Source: Oidiodendron maius Zn
Taxonomy: Eukaryota; Ascomycota; Leotiomycetes; Myxotrichaceae
DNA: 64,000 nucleotides
Reading direction: 5' to 3'
Assembly (NCBI GenBank): GCA_000827325.1
Contig: KN832875.1
Coordinates: 2,129,816-2,193,815, forward strand
Within the stretch, counting starts at the first letter, position 1. Each line of letters begins with the position of its first letter. Below are positions 36,201 through 49,650 of this stretch, in pieces. A model generated the notes under the pieces. The model searched no databases. It was not told the origin of the DNA and saw nothing but the letters and a program-made list of their open reading frames with translations. Made by a program: the position numbers and the translations under genes.

Positions 36201-37963
36201 GTGGTATTGATTAAGACGCTGGTATTTGATCTCTGGTATACTAGGTATTAACTGTAACCTGCTGTTGACCTCTTTGAGGCTCCAGTATCGATCATGATAC
36301 CGTAGAATGTGTCAGATGTATATCGGCTGGTCGTGATATATGTGAATGGATCCGAATCAGTATGTGTAGCGTCTCTACCCTTTTGAATAAGAGCATGTGT
36401 GAGTGATCGATTTGCCAGATTAGTCGTGATATCGAAGGCTCTCTGTAGTTGCAGCGCTCCGAAGGAGGTAATGAAGTGCTCTGCTGGCTCTAGGTTAGCC
36501 TGGTCATTTGACAACATATCGGTGACTATAAGGGCCTCAATAGCCTCATCAATAGAGTCAAGATCATCCTCATCATCTACACCCTCATAGTCTGCAATAT
36601 ATTGCTTGGTGTACTTGTCAAAGCGTTGGTTGAATCTGGCTTTGAACTTCCTTCTAGACTCTTCTCGCTCTTCCTTTGAGTGGTTCGATGACCAGCAGCC
36701 TTCCTTATCATATACAAAGCAGCGCTTCTTCTTCTGATCCTTGTTGCCAAATCGAGACTGTCCTTTGTTATAGGATGATTGAAAGGGACGTCGTGAATGA
36801 TACCGTCGATCCGTAAAGAACTGATTAATCTCACTGCTGCTGCTGTTTGACTTCTCCCAGGTTGTGATTGAGGATCGTAAATCATTAATAAGGCCTGCTA
36901 GAGTATCTGAGGGTCTGAAACATGCATATTGACAGGCTGGCAGATCTTGACATGCGTTGATAAGCTTGTTATGAAGGAACTTATCCGTATATAGGTCAGT
37001 ATCCAGGCCATGTTGTAGATGCCGAAGCTCCTTGATCAACAGGTACAGGCAGTCCTCAGTTGATTTGCCTGTATTCTTCTGTATCACAGTCTTCAATATA
37101 GTCGAGTTCCACTGCCCTAACACTCCACGCTTATATTCAGGACCTTCGAAGTAATTGTATATAGAGTCGCAGATCTGGTCAAAAGAGAGGTTATATGTCT
37201 GAATAGCCCCTTTGATGCTTATGTAGTAGTGATCAAGTGCTAGACTTCGCAGCATTGTTGGATAGGCCTTGGCCTTGATATTATCCGGTATATCGACTCT
37301 GCTACAAAGGTCATAGAAGATGACTAGCTTGTAGTCAAAGTTGTCGTTCTCACCACTGTATCTGCTCTCATCCGTATACATCTTTGCCAGGTTTGCGAGT
37401 TCCTTGCCAAACGACTGTTCCCTACCAGTTGACCGCTCTGGTTCCTTGCTAACTGACCGTATATGTTGGTAAGGATCTGGAAAATCGGAGGGGTCTAAAG
37501 GATCTAGTGGATCTGGTACTGCAGTCCTAGCATGTATAGAGCTAGCTATATCATTCTGTCCAAGTATATGGTTGATTTAGGCCGAGTTGAATTGTCCTGT
37601 AGTCCTGATATACTCCTCAATATCTTGTATTGTCCACTCAGCTGGCTCCTCTTCCTGCAACGTGTTGTATAGAGACTCAGCAACTGTCTTGCGCCTATCC
37701 TTTCTCACCTATACACCATTTGTCTGTAGTAATGCACGGAGTTTTCGAATACCTGGTTGGTTGCAGTCCTTGAAAGTGGCTATAGAGAAGCCTTTGAAGT
37801 CCTCCTGGTATAGCTCCCATAGCTCATCATCCTGGAAGTTGTAATGGATATATTCGGTAATCTTAAAGGTGATATAGTCATCGATATCCTTGCTAGTAGC
37901 CTCTGCGCCAATACCCTTTGGCCATCTCTCCCTCCCTGCCTTTATCTCCTTCATCTCACTCAT
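33203..37963 (-). pseudogene. Copia gag-pol polyprotein frame with four nonsense codons
   Basis: A single frame of 1,587 codons from the ATG at 37963. Internal stops: TAG 37711-37709, TAA 37579-37577, TAA 36250-36248, TAG 34090-34088; all are one C-to-T step from Gln codons. Gag: a zinc-knuckle-like CFVYDKEGCWSSNH in which the second Cys has become Tyr. Protease: IMIDTGAS. Integrase: a GAG-pre-integrase His/Cys block with CSHCQKHGKS, then ITHDAGKNF and AHWSVGLVERAH. RT: LYLRDITQAYTQS, PLYGVPEAGNHW and a TDD catalytic box (IGIQTDDTLI). RNase H: IVFTDASFA, then ASELYAMAHG and TDSKSLYD. Mobility now would need another copy's enzymes. Confidence 0.9.
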
Positions 37964-38187
37964 TCTGTCTTTTGCATGATGGACGCGAATCAAGGGCCTT
38001 CATGTGTTGAAAGGGGTTGATCCTTTGGATAACTAGTCGAATCAAGGGCCTTCGTGATGAAAGGGGTTGATGTTGACTGATATCCTTTAGCAAGTAACGT
38101 CTGGCAGAAGCCTCCTAGGATAGGACTGTTAGATATCACTTCTCTTCAAAGTAACACGAGCTCCTGATCTGTGATATCACTGATCAG

Positions 38188-38365
38188 TGTTTGTATCACT
38201 CCGGTGATACTGCATATGCAATATAGGGTCAAAAAGGTTGGTTGAATTAGTTGTTCTTGTTCTAAAGGTAAGGCTACTGCCTTGCTATTAATATACTCGC
38301 TTTTCCGGTGTATTGTTCACCCATTCCATATAAGTTGACCCGATCCGATTCGCCTTGGTTATACA
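38188..38365 (-). repeat. 5' LTR of the copia element (178 bp)
   Basis: Matches the LTR at 33002-33179 except one transition at 38341. Promoter LTR for the minus-strand transcript. Confidence 0.95.
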
Positions 38366-38554
38366 GTAACTATTACTAAGTGTCAAAGGTTACAGGATCG
38401 AAGGATTCATCAGTATATATATGGAATCGTTGTTATTGAGTTGACTAAGGTTCTAAGCTGTATATAACTACACAATATATATAGTGCACCGCCACTTACT
38501 ACATTACGGATATTCAGATCATCTGTTCAGATCTAAATGCCCGAATATCCTTTA

Positions 38555-38853
38555 TGTGACAGCCTGGCTACTATAAGCTTCACGAAGGGAGGCAGTGGCC
38601 AGTTAAGGTGCTGTATTGACGAAGACAATTAAACTAAGGAGAGAAAAGCTCTCTGGGCAAACGCTCAACTGTATAAATACTGCTCAGCCTGGATTAAGCC
38701 TAGTGCCGAGGGGATATAGCGAATCGCTAGCGGCCGCTCTGGCCTGCTAGTCCTAATCCGTCACCAATCCTCCTCAACTACCACGTCCGGATACTGGCTA
38801 CAACCAGTCTGGCAGAATCTATACCGCCTTGGCCTGGCTAGGCTGTTATACTA
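38555..38853 (-). mobile_element. Gypsy-type LTR, minus orientation
   Basis: About 300 bp starting TGTGACAGCC on the plus strand. Its reverse complement aligns base for base, allowing C-to-T changes, with the RIP-degraded LTR at 58288-58561. On the minus strand a G-run (ctacccccccc at 38851-38860 read in reverse) lies right before it, like a polypurine tract, so this is probably the 3' LTR of an element extending to the right. It is little mutated although the sequence beyond 38,870 is very AT-rich. The exact ends are approximate. Confidence 0.65.
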
Positions 38854-39529
38854 CCCCCCCCTTCAAGTAGCAGGTACCCTTAACTATAGTAGTTAAGTAG
38901 ATATATCTAGTCTATTGTCTATTAGATCCTTATAACTATTATATCCCTGCTCCTAAGCTTTAATCCAATTAACTAGTCTATATAGTAATCCTAGCTATTA
39001 AAGATATTTAATATAGAAATTATATAGTTTATATAGAGAGTATTTAAAATCTAAGATTAAATAGAAGTTAAAGTCTTTATTATAGTTTATCTAACTAATC
39101 TAATATAATAGCTTACTTTATAAAAGCTTAATAGCTAATATTTTATTTACTTTATATTTAATATTATCTATAATATATATAAACTTTAGTTTTAGATTAT
39201 ATTATCTTAATAAAGAATTATCTATTATTTTATATAATTAGTCTATATAGAAAATATTATATACTTTAATAAAGTCTAATAACTTTAATTAATAAAAGTA
39301 ATCTATTTTTCTTAAAATCTTAAAAGAATCTTTATTCTAGTTATTTAATATAATAGTCTAATTAGATTAAAGTAATATAGTTTTACTAGACTAATTATAA
39401 CTAGAATCTAGATATACTAGTTAAAGAAGATTAGTAATAGATTAAAATTAATTATAAAGGATATAATAAAGTTATCTAATTACTAAAGCTAAATACTTTA
39501 ATTTAGAAGTTAATTAATTGTTTATTATT
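38854..39529. mobile_element. RIP-degraded retroelement sequence with an LTR fragment
   Basis: AT-rich throughout. About 39,343-39,450 is a heavily mutated plus-strand copy of the first part of the same gypsy LTR (for example actagaatctagatatac against ccagtatccggacgtgg). The remainder, presumably gypsy interior, is not readable. Confidence 0.5.
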
Positions 39530-42500
39530 ATTATTATTAATATTTTATTTAGTTATCTAGTTATAGAATCTCTACTAGAAATATTATAAAGTAAACTATA
39601 TCTCTTAAAGCTAGATAAAACCCTTATATATTAGTCTCTATATATATAAAGTATCTTTATCTAGTCTTTACTACTACTTAGCTAGTCTTACTATTAATTA
39701 TATAATACTATCTAGAGCCTCTATAGCCCTCTTTCTTTCTCTTTCTTCTCTTAGTCCTAGATTACTATATACTTATAGGTTTACTAGAACTTAAAGAGAT
39801 AGCTAGTAGCTAGTAGTTACTTTACTACTATCCCTATATAGACTAGGTCTACTATTACTATTATAAAGTTATAGATAGTTTAAAGAGGATATAGTAAAAG
39901 AGTCCTTTAGAGCTCCTCTCTCTCTTACTATAGTTCTAGATAATAGAAGACTATATAGACTAGTATTTCCTCTATAATACTATAGTAATAGAGTAATATA
40001 TTTACTTCTAGAACCCTTTACTAGAACAGGAATACTTAAAGCTTTATCTTATTTATATAGATTTATATAAAAAGAGAGCTTTTATATTTCTTAAGACTCT
40101 AGTATTTCTAGAGTATCTTTTTCCCTTTAAATTTAGGGTCTATATCTACTAGTTCTATACTAGATCCTCTCTAGAACCTTATCTATATCTTGACTTTATT
40201 TTCCTATTATAGTCTCTAGTCTCTCTTTATTACTTTATCTATTATTAGCTCCCCTTTAATATATTATCTACTTACTTACTTTACTTTCTATTCTCCTCTT
40301 TTAGATAGAAGTTATAGTTCTATTAACCTGATTCTTATCCTCTACTATTAAAGATAAGTTACTATTATAGTATAGATATTATATACTTTCTTAGCTATAT
40401 CTATATATTTAAGCTTTAACTTAAATTTTATAACTCTTTTATTAAGGTATATATAGATTAATAGAGTAACTACTTTAGTCTTAAAGTATTAAATCTAGAT
40501 TATATAATATCCTCTAGTTACTATATAGAGATAGTTAGACTATACTATACTAAAGTAATTAGTAATATCTCTAGAGTTTATCTCTACTTTACTAGGTTTA
40601 TATTATATAGATACTTTATATACTATTATTACTTTTATTACTTTAGTATAGATTTCTCTTATATAGACTAGACTATATCTCTAGATTAATACTATAAGCT
40701 TTATAAATATAAGCTTCTAGATAGCTAGCTTCTTCTTAACTTCTTTTAGATAGTAATTCTATTAGAGCTTTTTATCTAACTAGACTTTAAGGAATTAGAC
40801 TAACTCTATTAGATTAATTATATATTCTATTAGATAAACTATCTTTAAGAACTCTATATACTTCTAGATAAAGTATATAAGTTTATTCTTTTAAGGAATA
40901 AACTCTATATCTCTTGTTTTAGTCTAGTATTTATAGACCTTAAATATACTCTTAAGTTATTAGTAGTTCTTCTAGATATTATAGCTAGCTATTAGGAGGT
41001 TTATATTATCTATAAATCCTATAATTATTAGATTTCTATACTTCTCTAAAGCTTTATAGAATAAGGCTATATAAAGTAGGAATAGAATTAGTAATAAAGG
41101 GGATCCCTATAGAACCCTTACTTTAATCTATATTAGCTTTAATACTTTATTATTAAATATAAGTCTTATAAAGTATACTTTAAAATAGCTATTAGTCTAT
41201 CTTATTATTTATATTAGAAAGCTCTATTTATATAAAGTATCTAGAAGCCTAGTATAATTGATTATATTAAAGGCTCCTTTAATATTAAGCTAGAGTAGTA
41301 AGACTATTACTCTATAGCTCTAGACTATCTATACTACTTTAGTAACTAAATATATAATAAGTTCTATAGACTACTCTTTTCTATTTTTTATTTGACTCTC
41401 TAGTAGAAGTTATTATAACTCTATTATATCTATAATTTAACTTCTTATTACTTCTTTAATAAGTTTTCTAACTATATTTAATAGAGAGATTAGCCTTTAA
41501 CTTCTAGCTATTTATTACTATATTAGTATTTTATCTAGTTTCTTAAAGACTACTACTTTTATACTATAGAACTACTTTAGAAAGTATTTAAGGTTAAAGT
41601 TAGCTTAGATTATAGCTATAAGAATTATTAAAAGAGGTCTACTATATATCTTTAGAAACCCTACTAGAAGATTATTACTTAGTTCTAGTACTTTCTAGAC
41701 TTTTTACTTAAGTCTTTCCTTGATTTCCTCTATAGTAATAGTCTTTTTAATAAGGAATTACTACTAGATTAAAGCCTTCTTCTAGATAGTATCCTTAATA
41801 TCTTAAAGGTCTACTTTACTACTAGAGAAGAACCTCTTTATTAAGGTTTTACTCTTTTCTTTATAGATAAATACTAACTAAAGGGTATCCTTACTTTAAT
41901 ATAGTAGTAGTATTATTAATAGCTTTTAAAGAGTATAACTTCTTAGTTATACTTACTATTAGAGTTTCTAAAGTATCTTTAGTTGCTTTAAGGCTCTAAT
42001 AAAGGCTAGTCTCTAATACTTTATTTATACTTTTTAGATTACTTGTCTTTATTTCTAGATAGCTTCTTAAAGCTTTATCTATATATATTATAATATTATA
42101 GTATAGTAGCTATATTATACTACTAATACCTTTACTACTACTTTATCTACTTCCTTATTCTACTATAGTTTACCTTAACTATAGCTAGTCTTTTATTATA
42201 GAGTTGAAATATTAGTAATTCTCTAAAGCTATTATATAAGCTAATTAGTTATATAATTAAGGGTTTCTAGAGAGCTAATAAAAAGAGGTATTTTTAGGGT
42301 TTTTACTTCTATAGTTATTAGATCTTTATCTATCTTAGTTTATAACTACTCTAGTAGTATATTAGAGAGTTACTAGTATTATATACTTTTGATTTATATA
42401 AGTTAGGCTATATAGTCTAATCTAGTATAGTCTAGATCTCCTTTATAGTATATTTATAGTATCTCTATATACTATATAAAGTCTAATATTCTATCTTTAT

Positions 42501-43565
42501 TCTCTCTATACTTTATATTTCTTTATCTAGTAAGTTTTCTCTATAGTATAGCTAGTATAAGATTCTAGTATTATATTAGTAAAAGAAGTACTTCTATATA
42601 TTATAATATTCTCCTTTCTTTATTCTATTATAAGTAATAGAGGTTTATATTACTTACTATTAGATAGTAACTCTTTAGTAGTCTTTTAGAGAGTATCTAG
42701 AGAAGGCTCTACTAGTCTAGTCCTTTATATAGTAAGTATATTAACTATATTATTAGTAGTTTAAGCTTAGCTTTAAAAGTAACCTTATATTAGTTTATCT
42801 CTATAGCCTATAACTACTCTATAATCCTATAGTATTTATAGATATATAGTATTATCTAGCTATTACTTTTATAGACTAGATAGTATTTACTATTAGCTAG
42901 ATAGTAGAACTATCTAGTTCTTAAGCTTCTAGCTAGTTCCTATATAGCTATTATATTATATTTACTATAATCCTCTAATATAATTAATACTGCCTTCTAG
43001 TTCTTTTCTATATTTTAGTATACTATTAATAGTATTATTAAAAGAGATTAAAGCTACTTACTATAATATCTTAAGTACTTTATATTCTCTAGATTCTTAC
43101 TATACTTATACTATAGCTTTACTAGATAAATATTATAATATCTTAATATATCTTTACTATCTAGATAGTTTCTAGAGGTCTTTCTCTTTTAGCTATTAGC
43201 TAGCTAGAGGTATACTAGAAGCTCTCTAGCTATAGTAGTCTTTTATATATAACTAAATAGAAGCTATCTATATCTTCTTCTAGTTATAGAGCTAGTATAT
43301 TACCTATATTACTACTACTATTTCTCTAGATAACTTTAAACTAGAGTAGCTAATATAGATATATCTAGTAGGCTCTACTACTCTCTTATTTAATAATAGA
43401 ATAGTTCTAGTTCTATATAATATAAGCTTCTCTATAGTTAATATACCTTTTCTTGTTATTATCTTCCTTCTTTAGGTAGTTAGTTTCTTCTTCTTTATAT
43501 ACTATATAGATATAGTAGTTATATCTAGTCTATTTAATATAGTACTATCTAATATACTTAAAGAT
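39530..43565 (-). mobile_element. LINE copy A, 3' part, heavily RIP-mutated
   Basis: Tad1-like non-LTR retrotransposon reading on the minus strand; its 3' end is the (TTA)n run at 39,530-39,542 (TAA tail on the coding strand). It aligns along its length with copies B and C but with almost every mutable C or G changed. An RT block is still visible at about 41,010-41,140. It stops at 43565, where copy B is inserted, and resumes at 48694. Confidence 0.85.
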
Positions 43566-46500
43566 TATTATTATTATTATTAATATTCTGTTTAGTTATC
43601 TAGCTATAGAACCTCTACTAGAAATATCATAAGGTAAACCATGCCCCTTAGAGCTAGACAAAACCCTTATACATTAGTCTCTATATACACAAAGCGTCTT
43701 TACCTGGTCCTTGCTACTACTTAGCTGGTCTTACTGCTGACTATATAATATTACCTGGGGCCTCTATAGCCCCCTTTCTTCCTCCTCCTCCTCCTGGTCC
43801 TGGATTGCTGTATACCTGCAGGCTCGCCGGAACTCAGGGAGGCGGCCGGTAGCTAGCAGCTACCTTACTACCGTCCCTGCACAGGCTGGGTCTACCGTTA
43901 CTGCTATAAAGTCGCAGGTGGTTCGAAGGGGGTGCAGCAGGAGGGCCCTCTGGAGCTCCTCTCTCTCTTATTATAGTTCTAGACAATAGAGGACTATATA
44001 GGCTAGCGTTTCCCCTATAATACTATAGCGATAGAGCGGCATGTTCACTTCTAGGACCCTTTACTAGAACAGGAATACTTAGAGCCCTATCTTGCCTATA
44101 TAGATCTATATAAAAAGGGAGCTTTTATACTTCTTAAGGCCCTAGTGTTTCTAGAGTACCTTCTTCCCTTTAAATTCAGGGTCTATATCCGCTAGTTCTA
44201 TACTAGATCCTCCCTAGGACCTTGCCTGTATCTTGACCTTACCTTCCTACTATAGTCTCTAGTCCCTCTCTACTGCTTTATCTGTTATTAGCTCCCCTTT
44301 AATATACTACCTGCTTACCTACTTCGCCTTCTGTTCTCCTCTCTTAGGCAGGAGTTATAGTCCTACTAGCCTGATTCTTGTCCTCTACTATCAGAGGCAG
44401 GTTACCACTACAGTACAGGCACTATATACCTTCTTAGCTATACCTATATATTCAAGCCTTGACTTAAATTCTACAACTCTCTTATTAAGGTATATATAGA
44501 TTAATAGAGTAGCTGCTTCAACCTTAAGGTATTGAATCTAGATTATATAATATCCTCCAGTTACTATATAGAGGCAGTTAGACTATACTATACTAAGGTA
44601 GTTAATAATACCTCTAGGGTTCACCCCTGCCTTGCTAGGTTTATACTATACAGATACTCTATATACTATTATTACCCTTATTATCTTAGTATAGATTTCT
44701 CTTATATAGGCTAGGCTATATCTCTAGACTAATACTATAAGCTTTATAAATACAAGCTTCTGGATAGCTAGCTTCTTCTTGACTTCTTTCAGGTAGCAAC
44801 TCTACTAGAGCTTCCTATCCAGCTAGACTCTAAGGAATTAGGCTGACTCTACTAGGTTGATTATATATCCTACTAGGCAAACCACCTTCAAGAACCCTAT
44901 ATACTTCCAGGTAAAGTATATAAGTTTACTCTTTTAAGGGGCAAACTCTATACCTCTTGTTTTGGCCTAGCGTTTATAGACCTTAAATATACTCTCGAGT
45001 CGCTAGCAGTTCTCCTGGATATCACGGCTAGCTACTAGGAGGTTTGTATTGTCTATAAATCCTATAATTATCAGGTTTCTATACTTCTCTAGAGCTTTAT
45101 AGAGCAAGGCTATATAGAGCAGGAACAGGATCAGTAATAAGGGGGATCCCTATAGGACCCCTGCCCTGATCTGTATCGGCTCTGATGCTTCACTATTGAA
45201 TATAAGCCTTATAGAGTATACTTTAAGGTAGCTATTAGTCTACCTCACTACCTATATCAGGAAGCCCTGTTTATATAGGGTATCTAGAAGCCTAGTATAG
45301 TTGACTATATTAAAGGCTCCTTTAATATTAAGCTAGAGTAGTAAGGCTACTACTCTATAGCTCTAGGCTGTCTATACTGCTTCAGTAACCAGGTATATAA
45401 TAAGTTCTATAGACTACCCTTTTCTGTTCCCTGTTTGACCCTCTAGTAGTAGTCGCTACAACTCTACTATATCTATAATTCAACTCCCTATCACCCTTTC
45501 AATAAGTTTTCTAACTATATTTAGTAGAGAGATTAGTCTCTAGTCTCTAGCTATTTGTTACTATATTAGTATCTTACCTGGTTTCTTAAGGACTACTACT
45601 CCTATACTATAGAACTGCTTTAGGAAGTATTTAAGGTTAAAGCTAGCTTAGGTTATAGCTACAAGAATTGTTAAGAGGGGTCTGCTATATACCTTCAGGA
45701 ATCCTGCTAGGAGGTTATTACTCAGTCCTAGTACTTTCTAGGCTCCCTACTTAAGTCTTTCCTCTATTTCCTCTATAGTAACTGCCTTTTCGATAGGGAA
45801 TCGCTACTAGATCAAAGCCTCTTCCTAGGTAGTATCCTCGATATCCTAGAGGTCTGCTTTACTGCTAGGGAAGAACCTCTCTATTAAAGTTTCACTCTTT
45901 TCTTTATAGGTAAATGCTGACTGAAGGGTATCCTCGCTTTAATATAGTAGCAGTATTGTTAGTAGCTCTTAAAAGGTATAACTTCTTAGTTGTGTCTATT
46001 ATTAGAGTTTCCAAAGGGTCTTTAGCTGCTTCAAGGCCCTAGCAAGGGCTAGTCTCTAATACTTTATTTATGTTTCTTGGATTACCTGCCTTTATTTCTA
46101 GATAGCTTCTTGAAGCTTTATCTATATATATTATAATACTACTATATAGTAGCTATATTACACTACTAATACCTCTACTACTACCTTGTCTACTTCCTTG
46201 TTCCACTATAGTTCGCCTTAACTATAGCTAGTCTTATATTATAGGGTTAAAACATTAGCGATTCTCTAGAGCTACTATATAAGCTGATTAGTTATATAAT
46301 TAAGGGTTTCTAGAGAGCTGATAAGGAAGGGTATTTTTAGAGTTTTTGCTTCTATTACTACTAGGTCTTTATCTATCTTTATCTATAACTATCCTAGTAG
46401 TATACTAGAGGGTTGCTAATACTATATACTTTTAACTTATACAAGTTAGGCTATATAGTCTAATCTAGTATAATCTAGACCCCCCTTATAGTATACCTAT

Positions 46501-48693
46501 AGTATCTCTATATACTATATAAGGTCTAATATTCTGTCTCTATCCTCTTTATACTCTATATTTCTCTATCTAGTAGGTTCTCTCTATAGTATAGCTAGTA
46601 TAAGGTTCTAATATTATATTATTAAGAGAAGTATTTCTGTATATTATAAGGTTCTCTCTTCTCTATTCTATTATAAGTAGTAGAGGTTTATATTACTAAC
46701 TACTAGATAGTAACTCTCTAGCAGTCTCTTAGGGAGTATCTAGAAAGGGCTCTGCTAGTCTAGTCCCTTATATAGTAAGTATATTAACTATATTATTAGT
46801 AGTTCAAGCCTATCCTTAAAGGTAACCCTATACTAGTTTGTCTCTATAGCCTATAACTACCTTATAATTCTGTAGTGTTTATAGATATATAGCGCTACCT
46901 AGTTATTGCCTCTATAGACTAGATAGTATTTACTATTAGCTAGATAGTAGAGTTATCTGGTTCCTAAGCTCTTAGCTGGTTCCTATATAGCTATTATATT
47001 ATACTTGCTGTAATCCCCTAGTACAATTAGTACTGCCTTCTAGTTCTTTCCTGTATTCTAGTATACTACTGATAGTATTATTAGAAGAGGTCGGAGCTGC
47101 TTACTATAGTATCTTGGGTACTTTATATTCCCTAGGTCCTTGCTATACTTATACTACAGCCTTACTAGGCAAATATTACAATATCTTGATATATCTTTAC
47201 TATCTAGATAGTTCCTAGGGGTCTTCCTTTCTTAGCTACTAGCTAGCTAGGGGTATACTAGGAGCTCCCTAGCTATAGTAGTCTTTTGTATATAACTAGA
47301 TAGAAGCTATCTGTATCTTCTTCTAGTTATAGGGCTAGTATATTGCCTGTATTGCTATTACTGTTTCTCTAGATAACCTTAAACTAGAGTAGCTAGTATA
47401 GATATATCTAGTAGGCTCTACTACTCTCCTACTTGGTAGTAAAGTAGTCCTGGTTCTATATAGTATAAGCTTCTCTATAGTTGATATACCTCTTCTTACT
47501 ACTATCTTCCTTCTCTAGGCAGTTGGCTTCTCCCTCTTTATATACTATACAGGTATAGTGGCTATACCTAGTCTGTTTAGTATAGTACTATCCGATATAC
47601 CTAAAGGTATAGTACCTAAAGTATTGCCTTATCTGCACTTCTATATAATAGGGTTTAACGTTAAAAATTTGGGTCTTGAATATAATACCTCTTTAGTAAG
47701 CCTCCTAAATAGCGACTATACTGCTTATATATAGGACTATATTAGCGAATAGCCTATAAGGGGTCTTAGAGAGCTGTATTTTATACTAGATAATACCAGG
47801 TATATATTTCTTTAGTTTAATAAAAAGCTCTACTAGATTATAGATATTATATAGTCTAGAGGCTACTATTCCCTTTACTATAACTATAAACTCCCTGTAT
47901 TTTATCTGTACCTATACTCCAAATATAGTTACTACCTATACTGTCTCTTTAGTAAAGCCTTCTATATTTCCTATAAATATTAGGACTATATTGCTGCTCT
48001 ATATTCTCCTTACTACTACTATACTATCCCCTTCTAGTGCCTTATTGACTACCTTAACCACTTGGGCAGGCGTTCTTTTAGCCAGGTCCTTACTCTACCC
48101 TAGAGCTTATACTATAATTTCCCAGGTTCGTCACTCTAGGATAACTACCTTTAGTGTATATACTGCTCCCTTGCTGGTACTATATACCCCCTTTACTACT
48201 ACTGCCTATATCTTCTTGGATATATTCTCAGGCCCTAGTAGGGCCTCCTTAACCGTTTTTGCTAGTATCTTGATAGTGGTTTGCAGGTTGTTTAACTCTG
48301 TTACAGTACTGGCTTCTAGTGTGTTTTAACGCGTCACGAGGACCTCCCTTAGCATCACAATAAAGCCCTCCTCTTTACCTGGTATTATATAGTCTTTGAA
48401 TAGTCACAAGAGATCCTTATAATTACCCTCCAGCCCCCCTTCTCCCTTATCGCTGCTGCTTCGCTAGGTCTACACATATATACTTATACCTGCTAGTAGA
48501 TAGTGTATACTTTGCTCAAGACTAGTGTATCTGTCGTTAACCACTATTGGAGCCGCTATAATGCCGGAGGGATACAGGTGACTTAAAGGGTAGTAGAACC
48601 AGGGTCACTAGTTCCAGATTTCATAGTTATTTAATTTTATATTAAGGTTTAAGGTTGAATATAGGGTATAAATTAAAATCGCGAAAATTTTTT
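43566..48693 (-). mobile_element. LINE copy B, full length, lightly RIP-mutated
   Basis: 5,128 bp from a (TTA)n tail at 43,566 to a 5' end at 48,693. Inserted in copy A: the 14-mer atatacttaaagat occurs at 43552-43565 and 48694-48707. Minus-strand remnants: ORF1 (gag-like) near 47,600-48,480, an RT block at about 45,050-45,180 (..GSPL..LFLLYIALLYKALEKYRN..), and a GC-richer 3' end at 43,700-43,960. Several stops make it non-coding now. Length agrees with copy C, which supports both borders. Confidence 0.9.
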
Positions 48694-49650
48694 ATATACT
48701 TAAAGATATAGTATCTAAAGTATTACCTTATCTATACTTTTATATAATAGAGTTTAATATTAAAAATTTAGGCCTTAAATATAATATCTCTTTAATAAGC
48801 CTTCTAAATAGTAACTATACTACTTATATATAGGACTATATTAGTAAATAGTCTATAAGGGGTTTTAGAAAACTATATTTTATATTAGATAATATTAGAT
48901 ATATATTTCTTTAGTTTAATAAGAAGCTCTATTAGATTATAGATATTATATAGTCTAAAGGCTACTATTCCCTTTACTATAATTATAAACTTCTTATATT
49001 TCACTTATATCTATACTCTAAATATAGTTATTATCTATACTATCTCTTTAATAAAACCCTTTATATTTCCTATAAATATTAGAATTATATTATTACTCTA
49101 TATTCTCCTTACTACTACTATACTATCTCTTTCTAGTACTTTATTAACTACCTTAATTATTTAGATAGATATTCTTTTAGCTAGATCCTTACTCTATTCT
49201 AGAGTTTATACTATAATTTCCTAGGTTTATTACTTTAGGATAACTATCTTTAGTATATATACTACTCCTTTACTAGTACTATATACTCTCTTTACTACTA
49301 CTATCTATATCTTCTTAAATATATTCTTAGGCTTTAGTAAAGTCTTTTTAACTATTTTTACTAGTATCTTAATAGTAGTTTATAGGTTATTTAACTCTAT
49401 TATAGTACTAGCTTCTAGTATATTTTAATATATTATAAAGACCTCTCTTAATATTATAATAAAGCTCTTCTCTTTATCTAGTATTATATAGTTTTTAAAT
49501 AGTTATAAAAGATCCTTATAATTACTCTCTAGTCTCTCTTCTCTCTTATTATTACTACTTTACTAGGTCTATATATATATACTTATATCTACTAGTAGAT
49601 AGTATATACTTTGCTTAAGACTAGTATATCTATTATTAACTACTATTAGA
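48694..49650 (-). mobile_element. LINE copy A, 5' part, heavily RIP-mutated
   Basis: Continues copy A beyond the copy-B insertion and aligns with the ORF1 end of B (47,600-48,550) and C, with C-to-T and G-to-A differences throughout. Runs into the assembly gap. Confidence 0.85.

Larger units (their letters stand above)
33002..38365 (-). mobile_element. Ty1/copia LTR retrotransposon, nearly intact, reads on minus strand
   Basis: 5,364 bp bounded by two 178-bp LTRs in direct orientation and by the 5-bp duplication GTAAC (32997-33001 and 38366-38370). The domain order gag, protease, integrase, reverse transcriptase, RNase H is that of copia elements. The LTRs differ at one base that I can see, so insertion is recent. 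The leader (about 37,984-38,180) holds a duplicated phrase (aatcaagggccttc.tg..tgaaaggggttgat, near 37,989 and 38,040). Confidence 0.95.

Noticed and set aside
47991-48329. Open frame of 112 codons on the plus strand, with a near twin at 54825-55205
   Set aside because: It is the antisense of ORF1 in LINE copies B and C; the sense strand carries the gag-like sequence.
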